A stretch of DNA of 64,000 nucleotides from Bacillus carboniphilus (GCF_039522365.1 NZ_BAAADJ010000024.1:1-64000); one strand, 5' to 3'; counted from the stretch's first letter, positions 1 to 12,304 are shown. Program-made: numbers and translations. The notes: generated by a model not told the origin, from the sequence alone.

Positions 1-30
1 TCCTGAGCCAGGATCAAACTCTCCATAAAA
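1..30 (-). rRNA. 16S ribosomal RNA, 5' end only
   Basis: The first 24 bases are the reverse complement of the near-universal 16S 5' segment GGAGAGTTTGATCCTGGCTC. The gene therefore reads leftwards and runs off the window edge. The mature 5' end is placed at about base 30 by analogy with Bacillus 16S. It lies in the same orientation as gyrA/gyrB, directed away from the origin. Only the first roughly 30 nt are visible. Confidence 0.95.
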
Positions 31-59
31 GAAAGATTTGAATAGCTCATAAAATAAAA

Positions 60-310
60 ATTGAATTAACGTTGACGTTTTTCTTTGTTCAGTTTTCAAG
101 GAACACGGTTACTGATTCTAAATCTTATAAAGATTTTTATCAATGATAACCTTCATACTCCTTTCGACTTAATTCCCGACGAAGAAGTAATGTTTTTTTA
201 GTTTCGCTCAACAGCGACTTTTATAATTTATCATCATTCAAGACGAAAGTCAACGCTTTTTCTCTACTTTTTTATACAACCATTATATCCCAAATGTTGA
301 CTTGTATAAA
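60..310 (-). promoter_or_regulatory. rRNA operon leader and promoters
   Basis: On the minus strand a -35 TTGACT (248-253) and -10 TAAATT (225-230) are separated by 17 nt and form a good core promoter for the rRNA operon. A second upstream -10, TATAAT (282-287), has no convincing -35 and may be a weaker P1. The transcribed leader holds the CCTTGAAAACTGAACAAA sequence (about 89-106) that is typical of Bacillus rRNA leaders. The rest of the stretch between the 16S gene and the next gene holds nothing else I can identify. Confidence 0.7.
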
Positions 311-363
311 AAAATGCATGTAGGTATCTAACCCACATGCATTGGCCATCATCTTTCTAAATC

Positions 364-1437
364 TTAATGTATAATTTTATCAATAAAATATTTACGATTA
401 TTCCTTAAATCCAATAATTGTTCGGACTTTTTAATTTTAATGATTGGCCGCAGAGGAGCTTTAGAATCAACAAACATGACATCCCCAATTGAACCATCGT
501 TTAGTTTAACGGTAGAACCTAATGAGAAACCAGCTACATATCGTACCAGGTTTTGAACAATTTCTAAATCAAACTTTCCAAAACTATCTTCTATCATGTT
601 CTCCACAACCTTAAAAGGAGATAATGAGATAAAGTTGCCTTCTCCACTACACATTTCATGGTAATACGCAGCGATGGATATCACTCGTGAAAATTTGTGT
701 ATCCGATTAGCTGACTCTCTTTGAGGGTAACCTGACCCATCTAATCTTTCATGATGTTGAAGGATAGCTAGTTTAGTTGCATCCTTAATCGACGGTATGT
801 TTTGAATTAACTTATAACTGTAGAGAGGATGTTTTTTAATTTCTTCTTTTTCTTCAAATGTATTTTTTCCTAGTTTCTTAAGCACTTTTTGATCGACCCT
901 AGCTAACCCACAATCGGCTAGAATGCCCGCAATTGCTATTTGTGCTGCTTCTCCTGCTGGCAAGTTGCTTTTTATTGCTAAGAAACCACTGATAAGCCCA
1001 GTAGCTACACTGTGATGATATAAATAATCTTGTTTCTTTGCATATCTATGAATCATAACAAGTTCTTCAGGCTTTTTGGTGAAGGAAATAAATAATGGAA
1101 TTATACAGTCCCTTATTTTCAAGATATCAATTGGTGACCCAGCTTGCCAACTTTTGAACTCATTTTTATACAAGTCAACTGCACTCATGTATTGAGTATA
1201 GAAGCTTGTCTTTTCACTAGATATAGATGTTTCCTCTCCTATACCCTCATTCGGGAAAGGATCTCCGTTTTCTAGTAATTTCTCTACCTCAACCTCATCA
1301 ATTAAAAATGCTTCTAGCACTTCTAATACTTCTTGGTTTACTACAGTTCTCTTTAACACTATTGGATGATTAGATTTGCTATAAACATCTTTATTTATAA
1401 TACATCCTTCTATTAAGTCATACACTTTAACTTTCAT
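364..1437 (-). CDS. HD-GYP-type domain protein with degenerate HD motif
   Basis: The 357-residue protein has an N-terminal region of about 120 residues without a recognised motif, then an HD-GYP-like domain. The GYP signature HHERLDGSGYP is intact and the first metal-ligand region reads YLYHHS. The hallmark HDIGK, however, is replaced by ADCGL (about residues 173-177). HD-GYP proteins hydrolyse cyclic di-GMP, so loss of the HD histidine suggests altered or absent phosphodiesterase activity. A similar gene occurs downstream of gyrA in the Bacillus cereus group as far as I recall. The start has a strong RBS (AGGTGGAG). It sits between gyrA and the rRNA operon, each separated by its own signals. 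Confidence 0.75.
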   Translation of the reverse strand: MKVKVYDLIEGCIINKDVYSKSNHPIVLKRTVVNQEVLEVLEAFLIDEVEVEKLLENGDPFPNEGIGEETSISSEKTSFYTQYMSAVDLYKNEFKSWQAGSPIDILKIRDCIIPLFISFTKKPEELVMIHRYAKKQDYLYHHSVATGLISGFLAIKSNLPAGEAAQIAIAGILADCGLARVDQKVLKKLGKNTFEEKEEIKKHPLYSYKLIQNIPSIKDATKLAILQHHERLDGSGYPQRESANRIHKFSRVISIAAYYHEMCSGEGNFISLSPFKVVENMIEDSFGKFDLEIVQNLVRYVAGFSLGSTVKLNDGSIGDVMFVDSKAPLRPIIKIKKSEQLLDLRNNRKYFIDKIIH

Positions 1438-1640
1438 ACTCCACCTCTTGTATGAAAATTTCTTTTTATTCTATTATAGCTTGTTTCTTATGCCTTTTTT
1501 GTAAAATTTATCATTTTGTTAATATTTATTTTTTATTGGCCATTAGTTCATGTGTTCAAATAAATATGAACTTACGAACAATGTATTATTATTTAATAGC
1601 TACTTCTCAAATACTGTCTACTTTCCAACGATAAGATTTA

Positions 1641-1682
1641 TAAAAAAAATTGACCCAAAAGTTTTCACTTTTGGATCAACGA
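1641..1682 (-). terminator. gyrA terminator
   Basis: Just beyond the gyrA stop, on the minus strand, CCAAAAGT and ACTTTTGG pair around a TTTC loop and are followed by a run of eight T. This is a standard intrinsic terminator for the gyrase transcript. Confidence 0.85.
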
Positions 1683-1687
1683 ATTTT

Positions 1688-4189
1688 TTAAGACTCCATC
1701 GTATCATTTGATTCTTCTAATGAATCCTCTTGTACTTCTTCATCTTCTTTTATTTCCTCTTTCTCGACCTTAGCAACGGTTGCTACATAATCCTGATGTT
1801 CCTCACCAATTCTAATTAATCGAACACCTTGTGTATTACGTCCCATAGTAGAGATGTCTTCTGTAGCCATTCGGATGAGTACTCCATTGGCTGTAATAAT
1901 CATAAGATCTTCTTCACCTGTAACAGCCTTCATGCTTACAAGATTTCCATTTTTCTCAGTAATGTTACAGGTTTTTATACCTTTTCCGCCTCGCCCTTGA
2001 ATTCGATATTCTTCGGCTGGCGTTCTTTTTCCATAACCATTTTTCGTTACAATTAGTATTTCGGAATTTTCATCTAATATTTCCATTCCAACCACTTCAT
2101 CATCTTCATCAAGCGTTATCCCTTTTACACCCGTAGCGGTTCTTCCCATGGAACGTACATCTGTCTCAGGGAATCGAATAAGCATTCCCTTTTGAGTACC
2201 AATGATGATTTCTCTAGATCCATCTGTAAGTCGAACAGATATTAGTTCATCATTTTCACGTAGTGACACGGCAATTAACCCTGATGTTCGAATGTTCCCA
2301 AAGGAAGACAATGGAGATCGTTTAGATATTCCATGTTTGGTTGTAAAGAATAGGTACCAATCATCCACAAATTCCTGAACTGGAATGATAGCATTCACCC
2401 ATTCATCTTTATCTACCTCTAATAAGTTAATGATCGGGAGTCCCTTTGCTGTTCGACTGTATTCAGGAATCTCGTATCCTTTCGAACGATAAACCTTCCC
2501 TTTATTCGTGAAGAAAAGAATCGTATCGTGAGTAGAGGTTGTCAACAGATGTTCTACAAAGTCGTCATCGTTGGTACCCATTCCTTGGACGCCTCGTCCA
2601 CCACGTTTTTGTGAGCGGTATGTTGAAATTGGTAGACGTTTGATATAACCGTTGTGTGTTAACGTTATAACGATGTTTTCTCTTGGAATGAGGTCCTCAT
2701 CTTCGATACTTTCAACGCCACCAATTGTGATTTCAGTACGTCTTTTATCATTAAATCGTTCTTTAATTTCTAAAAGTTCTTCACGAATAATTTCTAATAC
2801 CTTTTCATCATCAGCTAAGATTGCTTTTAACTCAGCAATTAACTTGATTAACTCACTATATTCTTCTTCAATTTTATTTCTCTCGAGACCTGTTAATCGC
2901 TGAAGTCGCATATCTAGAATGGCTTGAGCTTGCTTTTCTGAAAGGTTGAATTGGCTCATCAATCCTTCACGAGCAATATCTGTCGTTTCAGATGCTCTAA
3001 TCAGCGCAATAATCTCATCGATATGGTCAAGGGCTATACGTAGACCTTCTAGGATATGTGCTCTTGCTTCAGCCTTTTTTAAATCAAATTCTGTTCTTCT
3101 GCGAATAACAACTTTTTGATGTTCAATATAATGACTCAAGGCTTGTTTCAAGTTTAATACTTTTGGTTGCCCGTCAACGAGAGCAAGCATGTTTATACCA
3201 AAGCTTGTTTGCAGAGCTGTTTGCTTGTATAGATTGTTTAAGAGAACATTGGCATTTGCATCTTTTCTGACTTCAATCACGATACGCATCCCATTACGAT
3301 CGGATTCATCACGTAAATCTGTGATCCCTTCTATCTTTTTGTCACGCGCAAGTTCCGCAATTTTTTCAATTAGTTTTGCTTTATTTACCTGATAAGGTAT
3401 TTCATTCACAATGATGGTTTGTTTACCATTTGCTTTTTCTTCTATTTCAACTTTTGCTCTTAAAGTAATAGATCCTTTTCCTGTTTCATAAGCTTTGCGA
3501 ATTCCGCTTCTTCCTAGGATTAGACCAGCTGTTGGGAAATCTGGTCCAGGTATGTAATCCATTAACTCTTGAATCGTTATATCAGGATCTTTACTTAGTG
3601 CAAGTACACCATCAATGACTTCTCCAAGCTGATGGGGAGGAATATTGGTTGCCATCCCAACAGCAATACCAGATGTACCATTTACTAAAAGGTTTGGAAA
3701 ACGGGCTGGTAAGACAGCTGGTTCTCTTTCCGATCCATCATAGTTGTCTTTATAATCAATGGTATCTTTATGGATATCGCGGAGTAATTCCATTGAAATT
3801 TTAGACATTCTTGCTTCTGTGTAACGCATTGCGGCTGCAGAGTCACCATCTACAGATCCAAAGTTTCCGTGTCCTTCTACCAGCATATAGCGATAGTTAA
3901 AATCTTGTGCCATACGAACCATTGTGTCATAAACGGCAGAATCCCCATGTGGATGATACTTACCGATTACTTCACCCACAATACGAGCAGATTTCTTAAA
4001 TGGCTTATCAGCTCTCATACCTAAATCATGCATCGCATATAAAATACGACGATGTACTGGTTTTAATCCATCTCTTACATCTGGAAGCGCACGAGAGACG
4101 ATAACACTCATTGCATAATCAAGAAAAGAAGAACGCATTTCTTGGCTAATATTTATTTCCATTACGTTCGATCTTGGCGTTTCAGCCAT
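1688..4189 (-). CDS. gyrA: DNA gyrase subunit A
   Basis: GyrA is the DNA-breaking and rejoining subunit of gyrase, which introduces negative supercoils. The protein has 833 residues, the usual Bacillus length. The active-site tyrosine is Tyr123 in [11 protein letters not shown]. The quinolone-resistance region reads [17 protein letters not shown] with Ser84 and Asp88, the unmutated drug-sensitive residues by analogy with E. coli Ser83/Asp87. The GyrA box QKRGGRG near residue 530 marks the C-terminal DNA-wrapping beta-pinwheel, and the tail is acidic. RBS AAGGAGG precedes the ATG. It follows gyrB after 155 bp containing a hairpin. Confidence 0.98.
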   Translation of the reverse strand: MAETPRSNVMEINISQEMRSSFLDYAMSVIVSRALPDVRDGLKPVHRRILYAMHDLGMRADKPFKKSARIVGEVIGKYHPHGDSAVYDTMVRMAQDFNYRYMLVEGHGNFGSVDGDSAAAMRYTEARMSKISMELLRDIHKDTIDYKDNYDGSEREPAVLPARFPNLLVNGTSGIAVGMATNIPPHQLGEVIDGVLALSKDPDITIQELMDYIPGPDFPTAGLILGRSGIRKAYETGKGSITLRAKVEIEEKANGKQTIIVNEIPYQVNKAKLIEKIAELARDKKIEGITDLRDESDRNGMRIVIEVRKDANANVLLNNLYKQTALQTSFGINMLALVDGQPKVLNLKQALSHYIEHQKVVIRRRTEFDLKKAEARAHILEGLRIALDHIDEIIALIRASETTDIAREGLMSQFNLSEKQAQAILDMRLQRLTGLERNKIEEEYSELIKLIAELKAILADDEKVLEIIREELLEIKERFNDKRRTEITIGGVESIEDEDLIPRENIVITLTHNGYIKRLPISTYRSQKRGGRGVQGMGTNDDDFVEHLLTTSTHDTILFFTNKGKVYRSKGYEIPEYSRTAKGLPIINLLEVDKDEWVNAIIPVQEFVDDWYLFFTTKHGISKRSPLSSFGNIRTSGLIAVSLRENDELISVRLTDGSREIIIGTQKGMLIRFPETDVRSMGRTATGVKGITLDEDDEVVGMEILDENSEILIVTKNGYGKRTPAEEYRIQGRGGKGIKTCNITEKNGNLVSMKAVTGEEDLMIITANGVLIRMATEDISTMGRNTQGVRLIRIGEEHQDYVATVAKVEKEEIKEDEEVQEDSLEESNDTMES

Positions 4190-4253
4190 AAGGAAAACCT
4201 CCTTAAGTCATGCCTTTTAGGTCATAGACGTTGTTGGTTAAAAACTAACTAAA

Positions 4254-4281
4254 GCAGGATAGCAACTTAAGTCTATCCTGC
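4254..4281 (-). other. Intergenic hairpin between gyrB and gyrA
   Basis: GCAGGATAG and CTATCCTGC form a perfect 9-bp stem with a 10-nt loop. On the minus strand it is followed by a weak interrupted T tract (TTTAGTTAGTTTTT). It could be a partial terminator or a processing site that sets the gyrB:gyrA ratio. Confidence 0.6.
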
Positions 4282-4344
4282 CATTACGAACAGAGCCTTA
4301 TATTCCAAACCTTTTTCTTGGAATAGCTCTCCCGCTTTACAAAA

Positions 4345-6306
<1,962 letters not shown>

Positions 6307-6324
6307 TCAATTGAAAAATACATG

Positions 6325-6555
6325 CTACAAGCTTTTTAATCGACATCTCTTTTTCAATGTTTGTGATGAGAAAGGAGATTGATATATATAATCTTTCGTA
6401 ACAACAAAGGATTTAATGACGCCCTTCCCCAGCTTGTACATTTTGTCATCGTTGTTACTTAAAAACTCTGAAATACACTCTTTAGAAGATTCATCAATAA
6501 TGGTGATGACATCATCAGTTCGAACTACTATATTTTCACCAACATGTAAGTACAT
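6325..6555 (-). CDS. remB: Extracellular matrix regulator RemB (DUF370)
   Basis: This is a 76-residue protein of the DUF370/RemB (YaaB) family, starting MYLHVGENIVV and carrying the conserved IKSFVVT and LKKRC segments. In B. subtilis RemB helps activate biofilm-matrix genes. The start at 6555 is chosen because AGAGGTG lies 6-7 nt upstream and because family members start MYIHLG; a longer reading frame overlaps recF. It lies in the usual place between recF and gyrB, 10 bp after recF. Confidence 0.9.
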   Translation of the reverse strand: MYLHVGENIVVRTDDVITIIDESSKECISEFLSNNDDKMYKLGKGVIKSFVVTKDYIYQSPFSSQTLKKRCRLKSL

Positions 6556-6565
6556 ACGTTCACCT

Positions 6566-7684
6566 CTAAGCTCTTTTAGATAAAGTGCCTGATTCCACGT
6601 ACCAAACTGTTGCATCATCTAAAACTTGGTGATCAATACCTTCTGTACTTGTCGTCGTTACAAAGGTTTGAACCTTCCCTTGGATCGTGTTTAAAAGATG
6701 AGACTGTCTATAATCATCTAGTTCAGATAGAACATCATCTAATAGTAAAATGGGATACTCTCCAATTTCCTTATGAATGAGTTCTATTTCTGCTAGCTTT
6801 ACAGATAATGCTGTTGTTCGTTGTTGACCTTGGGAACCAAATGTTTGCACATCTCGGTCATTGACAAAAAAAGCTAAGTCATCACGATGTGGTCCTGCTA
6901 AGGTAACACCTCGTTCCCATTCTCTAGTTTTTATTTTAGCAAATTTTTCTTGTAAACCATCTACTATTTTCGACAATTCTTCTTCTTCTGATACATTGAC
7001 CGAAGGGCGATACTTAAGTGCAAGGACTTCCTTCCCTCTTGATATCCCTGAATGGATAGGTCGTGCCCAACTTTCTAGTAACTGTATAAACTCAAAGCGT
7101 TTTTGGATAATCTGAGCTGCAAAGTTTATGAGTTGCTCTGTATAAACCTCCAGCATGATTTCATCCTTAACCTTTGCACTTCTTTGCATCTTCAAGAACT
7201 GATTACGTTGGAAAAGTGCCTTTTGATACTGACTTAGTGTATGTAAATATATAGGTGAGACCTGTCCAATTTCCATATCAATAAATCTTCTTCGAATCTG
7301 TGGGCTTCCTTTTACAATATTCAAGTCCTCTGGTGCAAACATGACAACGTTCATATGTCCGACATACTGACTTAATTTAGATTGTTCAATATGATTAACT
7401 TTAGCCTTTTTACCTTTATTTGAAATGACAAGTTTCATAGGTAATGAACCATGTCGTTTTTCTACACTACCTTCTATTTTAGCATATTCTTCTTCCCAAC
7501 GAATTAATTCTTTATCTTGGGAAGTACGATGGGATTTTGCCATAGCTAATACATAGATAGACTCCATAACATTGGTTTTACCCTGAGCATTTTCACCTTT
7601 AATCACATGAATCTTTTCATCGAAGCTTGCCTCGAGATGTTCGTAATTGCGATAATTTTTCAAGCTTAGTTCTTTTATATACAT
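6566..7684 (-). CDS. recF: DNA replication and repair protein RecF
   Basis: RecF is an SMC-like ATPase that loads RecA at single-strand gaps together with RecO and RecR. The 372-residue protein has a Walker A motif GENAQGKTN (residues 30-38) and a Walker B/signature segment [13 protein letters not shown] near residue 320. The length is typical. It lies 14 bp after yaaA and is probably co-transcribed with it. Confidence 0.97.
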   Translation of the reverse strand: MYIKELSLKNYRNYEHLEASFDEKIHVIKGENAQGKTNVMESIYVLAMAKSHRTSQDKELIRWEEEYAKIEGSVEKRHGSLPMKLVISNKGKKAKVNHIEQSKLSQYVGHMNVVMFAPEDLNIVKGSPQIRRRFIDMEIGQVSPIYLHTLSQYQKALFQRNQFLKMQRSAKVKDEIMLEVYTEQLINFAAQIIQKRFEFIQLLESWARPIHSGISRGKEVLALKYRPSVNVSEEEELSKIVDGLQEKFAKIKTREWERGVTLAGPHRDDLAFFVNDRDVQTFGSQGQQRTTALSVKLAEIELIHKEIGEYPILLLDDVLSELDDYRQSHLLNTIQGKVQTFVTTTSTEGIDHQVLDDATVWYVESGTLSKRA

Positions 7685-7698
7685 CCCCGGGACTTCCT

Positions 7699-7917
7699 TT
7701 ATTCTAAAATTTCGTATTGGCCGACTCCGGGAATATGAAGTTGATCTCCCGCTTTTAACTTTTTCCCTCGACGTTGCTCTAATTCCCCGTTTACGTAAAC
7801 TTCATGTTCACTTAGAAACCACTTTGCCAAGCCTCCTGAACTAATCAGGTCTAGCATTTTTAACACTTGTCCTAATGTAACATACTCCGTATCAATCTTA
7901 ATTGATTCCAATTTCAT
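7699..7917 (-). CDS. yaaA: S4-domain ribosome maturation protein YaaA (RlbA)
   Basis: This 72-residue protein is almost entirely an S4 RNA-binding domain ([20 protein letters not shown], then [13 protein letters not shown]). Bacillus YaaA/RlbA acts in ribosome assembly. The start at 7917 (MKLESIKI) has AAGGGG upstream, and family members start here. It lies between dnaN and recF, as in other bacilli. Confidence 0.93.
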   Translation of the reverse strand: MKLESIKIDTEYVTLGQVLKMLDLISSGGLAKWFLSEHEVYVNGELEQRRGKKLKAGDQLHIPGVGQYEILE

Positions 7918-7979
7918 CGCCCCTTTAATTGGCTGTTTGAATATCTCTATTTTACAAAATAAAATTGGATAAAACAAAA

Positions 7980-8021
7980 GGAGCTAACCCATCACCATTC
8001 TTGGTATGCTGGGTCAGCCCC
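7980..8021 (-). terminator. dnaN terminator
   Basis: On the minus strand just after dnaN, GGGGCTGACCCA pairs imperfectly with TGGGTTAGCTCC and is followed by TTTTGTTTT. It separates the dnaA-dnaN transcript from yaaA-recF. Confidence 0.8.
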
Positions 8022-8026
8022 GAACA

Positions 8027-9163
8027 TTAAAATGTTCTTACAGGTAAAATGAGTTGTAAAATAAAGTCATTATCTAAAGAACGAATGACAAATGGCCTCA
8101 TGGCACCAGTAAAACTTATACGTATATCAGTTGAATCAATAGCTTTTAATGCATCCATTAAATACTTTCCGCTAAAGGAAATCTTTAATTCTTCTCCAGT
8201 TATAGATTGGGTTTGTACTTTTTCCACAACGCGACCTATCTCTGGTGAGTCCGAGGATATTTCAACAGCTTCTTCCTCAATGGTTGAGAATTTCACCACA
8301 TTATTTCTACCTTCACGAGCAAGTAGACTTGCACGGTCAATTGCTTGTAAGAATTCCTTCGCATTCATAACGACTTCTGTTTTGCTTTCAGCCGGAATCA
8401 GTCTAGACGTATCAGGATAATTTCCTTCTAACAAACGTGAATAGAATGATAAATTCTCTGTTCTAAAAAGAATTTGGTTTTGAGTTAATACCATTTCAAT
8501 TGGTTCTTGGCTATCGTCTAAGATTTTGTTTAATTCATTCAAACTTTTTCCTGGGACAACAACATTATGCGTATGCGAATGGTTGTTATCTAGGGGTGCT
8601 TTTCGCCATGCTAAACGGTGACTATCTGTTGCAACGAATGTTAATTCATTGTTTTCAATCTTCCAATGAACACCTGTTAGTATCGGTCTAGTTTCGGATG
8701 TTGAAACAGCAAATACTGTTTGACGGATCATTGTTTTTAATAAGTCAATTGGTAAGGTGAATACTTCTTCCTCTTCAATTTGAGGTAATCTTGGATATTC
8801 ATCAGCATCTAATCCGTTAATGGAGAATTCAGCATTTCCGGACTTAATAAATGTTTGAAGGTTTTCTCTTACCTCAATCATGACAGTATCTTCTGGGAGT
8901 TTTCGAATTATATCGTTAAAAAACCTTGCTTGTAATACAATACTACCTGTTTTTTCTACCTCAGCTAGTACTTTATCATCTTCAACAGTAGGAATGATGG
9001 TTTCAATTGAAATATCAGAATCACTACCTGTTAAGGTAACTCCTTCATCATTAACAAGTAGCTTTACACCAGTCAAAATGGGAATAGTAGTTCTTGAAGA
9101 AACAGCTTTCATTACATCTTGTAAACTTTCGACAAGTCGATCCCTTTGAATCGTAAATTTCAT
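8027..9163 (-). CDS. dnaN: DNA polymerase III beta subunit (sliding clamp)
   Basis: The beta clamp encircles DNA and tethers DNA polymerase. The 378-residue length matches the three-domain family. Recognisable segments are MKFTIQRDRLVESLQDVMKA at the N-terminus, ATDSHRLAWRK in the second domain and the C-terminal LILPVRTF ending that forms part of the clamp-binding surface. It is downstream of dnaA, separated by the origin-unwinding region. Confidence 0.98.
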   Translation of the reverse strand: MKFTIQRDRLVESLQDVMKAVSSRTTIPILTGVKLLVNDEGVTLTGSDSDISIETIIPTVEDDKVLAEVEKTGSIVLQARFFNDIIRKLPEDTVMIEVRENLQTFIKSGNAEFSINGLDADEYPRLPQIEEEEVFTLPIDLLKTMIRQTVFAVSTSETRPILTGVHWKIENNELTFVATDSHRLAWRKAPLDNNHSHTHNVVVPGKSLNELNKILDDSQEPIEMVLTQNQILFRTENLSFYSRLLEGNYPDTSRLIPAESKTEVVMNAKEFLQAIDRASLLAREGRNNVVKFSTIEEEAVEISSDSPEIGRVVEKVQTQSITGEELKISFSGKYLMDALKAIDSTDIRISFTGAMRPFVIRSLDNDFILQLILPVRTF

Positions 9164-9277
9164 GATTCGATCCTCCGTTTTCTGAATCTCTATTTTCTCT
9201 ATTTTTTTTTCAGATTTATCTTCTTTCTATCATCGCACATTTTTGGGCAGAGTTAAATTCCTTCAGCCCAAAATCTA

Positions 9278-9425
9278 TACGTTTATATTTATTATTTTTT
9301 TATTAAAAAGACAGTAATAATAGTAATAAGGGCTGTGAATTTGTGGATAAGTCTATGAAACGAAAGGAAACACAGCCTATCCACATGTGGACAGACTGTG
9401 TGTAAGCATGGCCTAGTTATTCACA
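9278..9425. other. oriC, unwinding half: DUE, DnaA-trios and DnaA boxes
   Basis: Between dnaA and dnaN lie perfect DnaA boxes (TTATNCACA) at 9342-9350 (reverse) and 9417-9425, and a one-mismatch box at 9377-9385. Next to the GC-containing GGGC, the five consecutive triplets TAA TAA TAG TAA TAA at 9315-9329 fit the DnaA-trio motif on which DnaA assembles on single-stranded DNA. An almost pure AT tract (9278-9310) beyond them is the likely DNA unwinding element. The order box, GC spacer, trios, DUE agrees with the B. subtilis origin. Confidence 0.88.
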
Positions 9426-9435
9426 ATACACACAG

Positions 9436-10782
9436 CTACACTTTTAGTAGCTCTTTAATTTGTTTTAACTGCTTCTGTAATTGTGAGTCAGTATCTAGCA
9501 GTTTGGAAATCTTTTCATGAGCATGTATAACAGTTGTATGATCTCTACCACCAAATTCCTCACCAATCTTTGGTAGGGAGAAATCCGTAAGCTCTCTAGA
9601 CAAGTACATAGCTATTTGTCTAGGAAATGCTACAGACTTAGTTCTTTTTTTCGCTTTAAAATCCTCTAACTTTACATTATATTGATCTCCAACGATTCGC
9701 TGAATATCAAGAATGGTTATGGCTTTTGGTTTCGAACTAGGAATAATATCTTTTAAGGCTTCAGCTGCTAAATCAGCATTAATATCTTTATTGATTAGGG
9801 ATGAATACGCTACAACTCTTATAAGTGCTCCTTCTAATTCACGAATGTTGGAATCAATTTGATTCGCGATATAAAGCATAACTTCATTCGGAATATCAAG
9901 GCCTTCAGCTTTTGCCTTTTTCCGTAAGATAGCTATTCTCGTTTCAAGGTCAGGTGGGGTAATGTCTGTTATTAGACCCCATTCAAACCGTGAACGTAAA
10001 CGCTCCTCTAAAGTAGGAATTTCCTTCGGTGGACGATCACTTGAGATAATAATTTGCTTACTTTCTTCATGAAGAGTATTAAAAGTATGGAAGAATTCTT
10101 CTTGTGTCGATTCTTTCCCAGCCAAAAATTGAATATCATCAATTAACAAAACATCTACGTTGCGATATTTATTACGAAAATCCACTGCTTTATTATCGCG
10201 AATGGAGTTAATGAATTCGTTAGTAAATTTCTCTGAAGACAGATAAACCACTTTCGCCTTAGGGTTATGTTCAATGACATAGTGTCCAATGGAATGCATC
10301 AAGTGGGTTTTCCCTAGTCCAACTCCTCCATAGATAAATAGGGGGTTGTATGCTTTTGCTGGTGCTTCCGCAACTGCAAGCGATGCAGCATGAGCGAAAC
10401 GGTTCCCAGATCCAATTACAAACGTATCGAATGTATATTTAGGGTTTAACATATGTTGTGGAAGATCGACAGGCTCATCATTTACTTCCACTTTTTTTGG
10501 AGGTAAATTGACTTCAATATCATCCTCTTGTTTACTTTGCGGAATGATGAATTTAACCTCAAGTTCTTCTCCAATTAGATCCAATAGAACAGTTGATATT
10601 AATTGACTGTAATGTCCTTCAAGCCAGTCGCGGGCAAACTCATTTGGCGCCACAATTACGAGGGTGTCATCCTTTAACGCATGAGCTTTAGTAGATTTTA
10701 GCCACGTTTCGAAGCTTGGCTTACTTATTTTCTTTTGAATCTTTCCAAGTGCCTGGTCCCATAGATCATCTATATTTTTCAA
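9436..10782 (-). CDS. dnaA: Chromosomal replication initiator DnaA
   Basis: DnaA is the AAA+ initiator that binds DnaA boxes and melts the origin. The 448-residue protein has the N-terminal DnaB/DnaD-interaction domain, Walker [10 protein letters not shown] (about 152-160), Walker [10 protein letters not shown] and the C-terminal DNA-binding signature [15 protein letters not shown]. Translation starts at TTG (10782), six nt after AAAGGAGGG. DnaA boxes flank the gene on both sides, consistent with autoregulation. Confidence 0.99.
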   Translation of the reverse strand: MKNIDDLWDQALGKIQKKISKPSFETWLKSTKAHALKDDTLVIVAPNEFARDWLEGHYSQLISTVLLDLIGEELEVKFIIPQSKQEDDIEVNLPPKKVEVNDEPVDLPQHMLNPKYTFDTFVIGSGNRFAHAASLAVAEAPAKAYNPLFIYGGVGLGKTHLMHSIGHYVIEHNPKAKVVYLSSEKFTNEFINSIRDNKAVDFRNKYRNVDVLLIDDIQFLAGKESTQEEFFHTFNTLHEESKQIIISSDRPPKEIPTLEERLRSRFEWGLITDITPPDLETRIAILRKKAKAEGLDIPNEVMLYIANQIDSNIRELEGALIRVVAYSSLINKDINADLAAEALKDIIPSSKPKAITILDIQRIVGDQYNVKLEDFKAKKRTKSVAFPRQIAMYLSRELTDFSLPKIGEEFGGRDHTTVIHAHEKISKLLDTDSQLQKQLKQIKELLKV

Positions 10783-10983
10783 ATTGAACCCTCCTTTGCC
10801 CGCAAATTTTTCTTTATACTTACGGTTTTATGTAAAGAGCATTGGTCTCTTTACCTTACACAAATCTAGGAATCTTTTAATAAAGCTAGAAAATGGCCTC
10901 AGAGAGAATACAAATTGTATTGGACTCTGAAGCCTATTCCTATTACTAAGTATCACAATAATAAAAATAAGTGCTGAATGAAA

Positions 10984-11300
10984 TGTGGATAAAAATATAA
11001 TAAGGAAGAAAATCAACTTTTCGACAATTATCACCGTCTGTGGACAAGTTTTATTCACTGGCTGGGGAAAACTATCCACAAGTTATTCACAGTTTGTGGA
11101 TAACCGAATAATCCACAATCCCTTTTCCTCAAGTAAAACAAGAATATCATATCAAATTGTTCTTGTCTCCGCAATGAGTTTATGAAATTATCCACAAGAA
11201 AAACAGTCTGTGTGTATCTTTTTTCCACACTTTCATAATTTGTGAAAAACTTGTCGAAAACTTGTGTGGATAATAAAAATTATGTCGTTTTTTATCCACA
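10984..11300. other. oriC, upstream half: DnaA-box cluster between dnaA and rpmH
   Basis: Perfect TTATNCACA boxes occur at 10984-10992 (reverse), 11083-11091, 11095-11103 (reverse), 11188-11196, 11265-11273 (reverse) and 11292-11300. One-mismatch boxes lie at 11051-11059, 11072-11080, 11109-11117 and 11221-11229. The region is AT-rich and has no credible gene. With the dnaN-side cluster it makes a bipartite origin, in which this half also covers the dnaA promoter region. Confidence 0.93.
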
Positions 11301-11456
11301 AACGATGGAGAGAATCATTTTGCTGTTATAGTACAGTGGTTTTTATAATATAAAATTTCTATTTTAAAAAGATTGTTTCTTCAGTATTAGGATGAAAATT
11401 TAATTATATAAAATTAGCCTAGGTATATACCTAATAATGGATGTATAGAAAGAGCC

Positions 11457-11485
11457 TTGACATTAAGTGTGGCCATCCTTATAAT
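11457..11485 (+). promoter_or_regulatory. rpmH promoter
   Basis: Consensus -35 TTGACA (11457-11462) and consensus -10 TATAAT (11480-11485) are separated by exactly 17 nt, about 50 bp upstream of rpmH. This is the strongest sigma-A promoter I see in the window. Confidence 0.9.
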
Positions 11486-11536
11486 GAGAAAGAATGTCTT
11501 TAGAGCAAATGCTATTCCTCAGAGGAGGTGTCATAC

Positions 11537-11671
11537 ATGAAAAGAACATACCAACCAAATAAACGTAAAAGAAGCAAGGTACATGGTTTCCGTTCACGCA
11601 TGAGCACAGCAAATGGACGTAAAGTTTTAGCTCGTCGCCGTCGTAGAGGGAGAAAAGTACTTTCTGCATAA
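11537..11671 (+). CDS. rpmH: 50S ribosomal protein L34
   Basis: L34 is a small, very basic ribosomal protein. The 44-residue product begins [19 protein letters not shown] and ends GRKVLSA, matching the family along its whole length. A strong RBS (GAGGAGGTG) precedes the ATG. It is the first rightward gene from the origin, with rnpA next. Confidence 0.98.
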   Translation: MKRTYQPNKRKRSKVHGFRSRMSTANGRKVLARRRRRGRKVLSA

Positions 11672-11703
11672 ACCACTGAATATTGATCAGTGGTCTTTTT
11701 TTT
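11672..11703 (+). terminator. rpmH terminator or attenuator
   Basis: ACCACTGA and TCAGTGGT form a stem followed by CTTTTTTTT directly after the rpmH stop. It lies between rpmH and rnpA, so it may reduce read-through into rnpA. Confidence 0.85.
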
Positions 11704-11790
11704 ACAGTTTTCTTAATAAAAGTAGGTTGTTTTTTCGCAAATATGGAAATGCTTCATACCAGTTAGAAGCCAAAAATTGCAGGTGTTTCG

Positions 11791-12165
11791 ATGAAGAAAG
11801 AATATAGAGTTAAAAAGAATGAAGATTTCCAGGTGATATTTAAAAAAGGAAAGTCAGTAGCCAATCGACAATTTGTTCTGTATAGCTTAAAGAAGGAGCA
11901 GCAGGACCATTTCCGAATTGGGATATCCGTGAGTAAGAAGTTGGGGAATGCAGTCAAACGTAACTACATTAAAAGATGTATTAGAAAGTTCTTTCAGGAC
12001 TATCAAGATCATCTATTAGCTGGGCATGATTATTTAGTTATTGCTAGAAAACCCACTTCTGAGATGGACTTTGCAGAAATGGAAAAAAGTTTGATTCATG
12101 TAACCAGGTTAGGGAAGGTTTTACGTAAACCAACCAACGAATCGAAAAAAGTTACGAAAAAGTGA
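11791..12165 (+). CDS. rnpA: Ribonuclease P protein component
   Basis: RnpA assists the RNase P RNA in maturing tRNA 5' ends. The 124-residue basic protein contains the RNR-type signature KRNYIKRCIRKFF, and its N-terminus MKKEYRVKKNEDFQ fits the family. The RBS is weak (CAGGTG). The gene sits between rpmH and spoIIIJ as in other bacilli. Confidence 0.97.
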   Translation: MKKEYRVKKNEDFQVIFKKGKSVANRQFVLYSLKKEQQDHFRIGISVSKKLGNAVKRNYIKRCIRKFFQDYQDHLLAGHDYLVIARKPTSEMDFAEMEKSLIHVTRLGKVLRKPTNESKKVTKK

Positions 12166-12304
12166 AAGGTATTTTTCTTTTTCTCTAGAACTAATAATAA
12201 TGCCACAATGCATATATAAGAAAATAATGGTACAATACCTTTTGGATAAGTATCACCATTTATAGAAGAAAGGTAATAGGTGTTTAGATAGGAGGCAAAG
12301 GTCG

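Noticed and set aside
1452-1634. 60-codon plus-strand frame between the HD-GYP and gyrA genes
   Set aside because: No RBS; it overlaps the promoter side of the HD-GYP gene, and its hydrophobic translation is what AT-rich DNA gives by chance.
10828-11185. Two overlapping open frames (83 and 66 codons) in the dnaA-rpmH gap
   Set aside because: They run through the DnaA boxes of oriC, lack RBSs and match no family.
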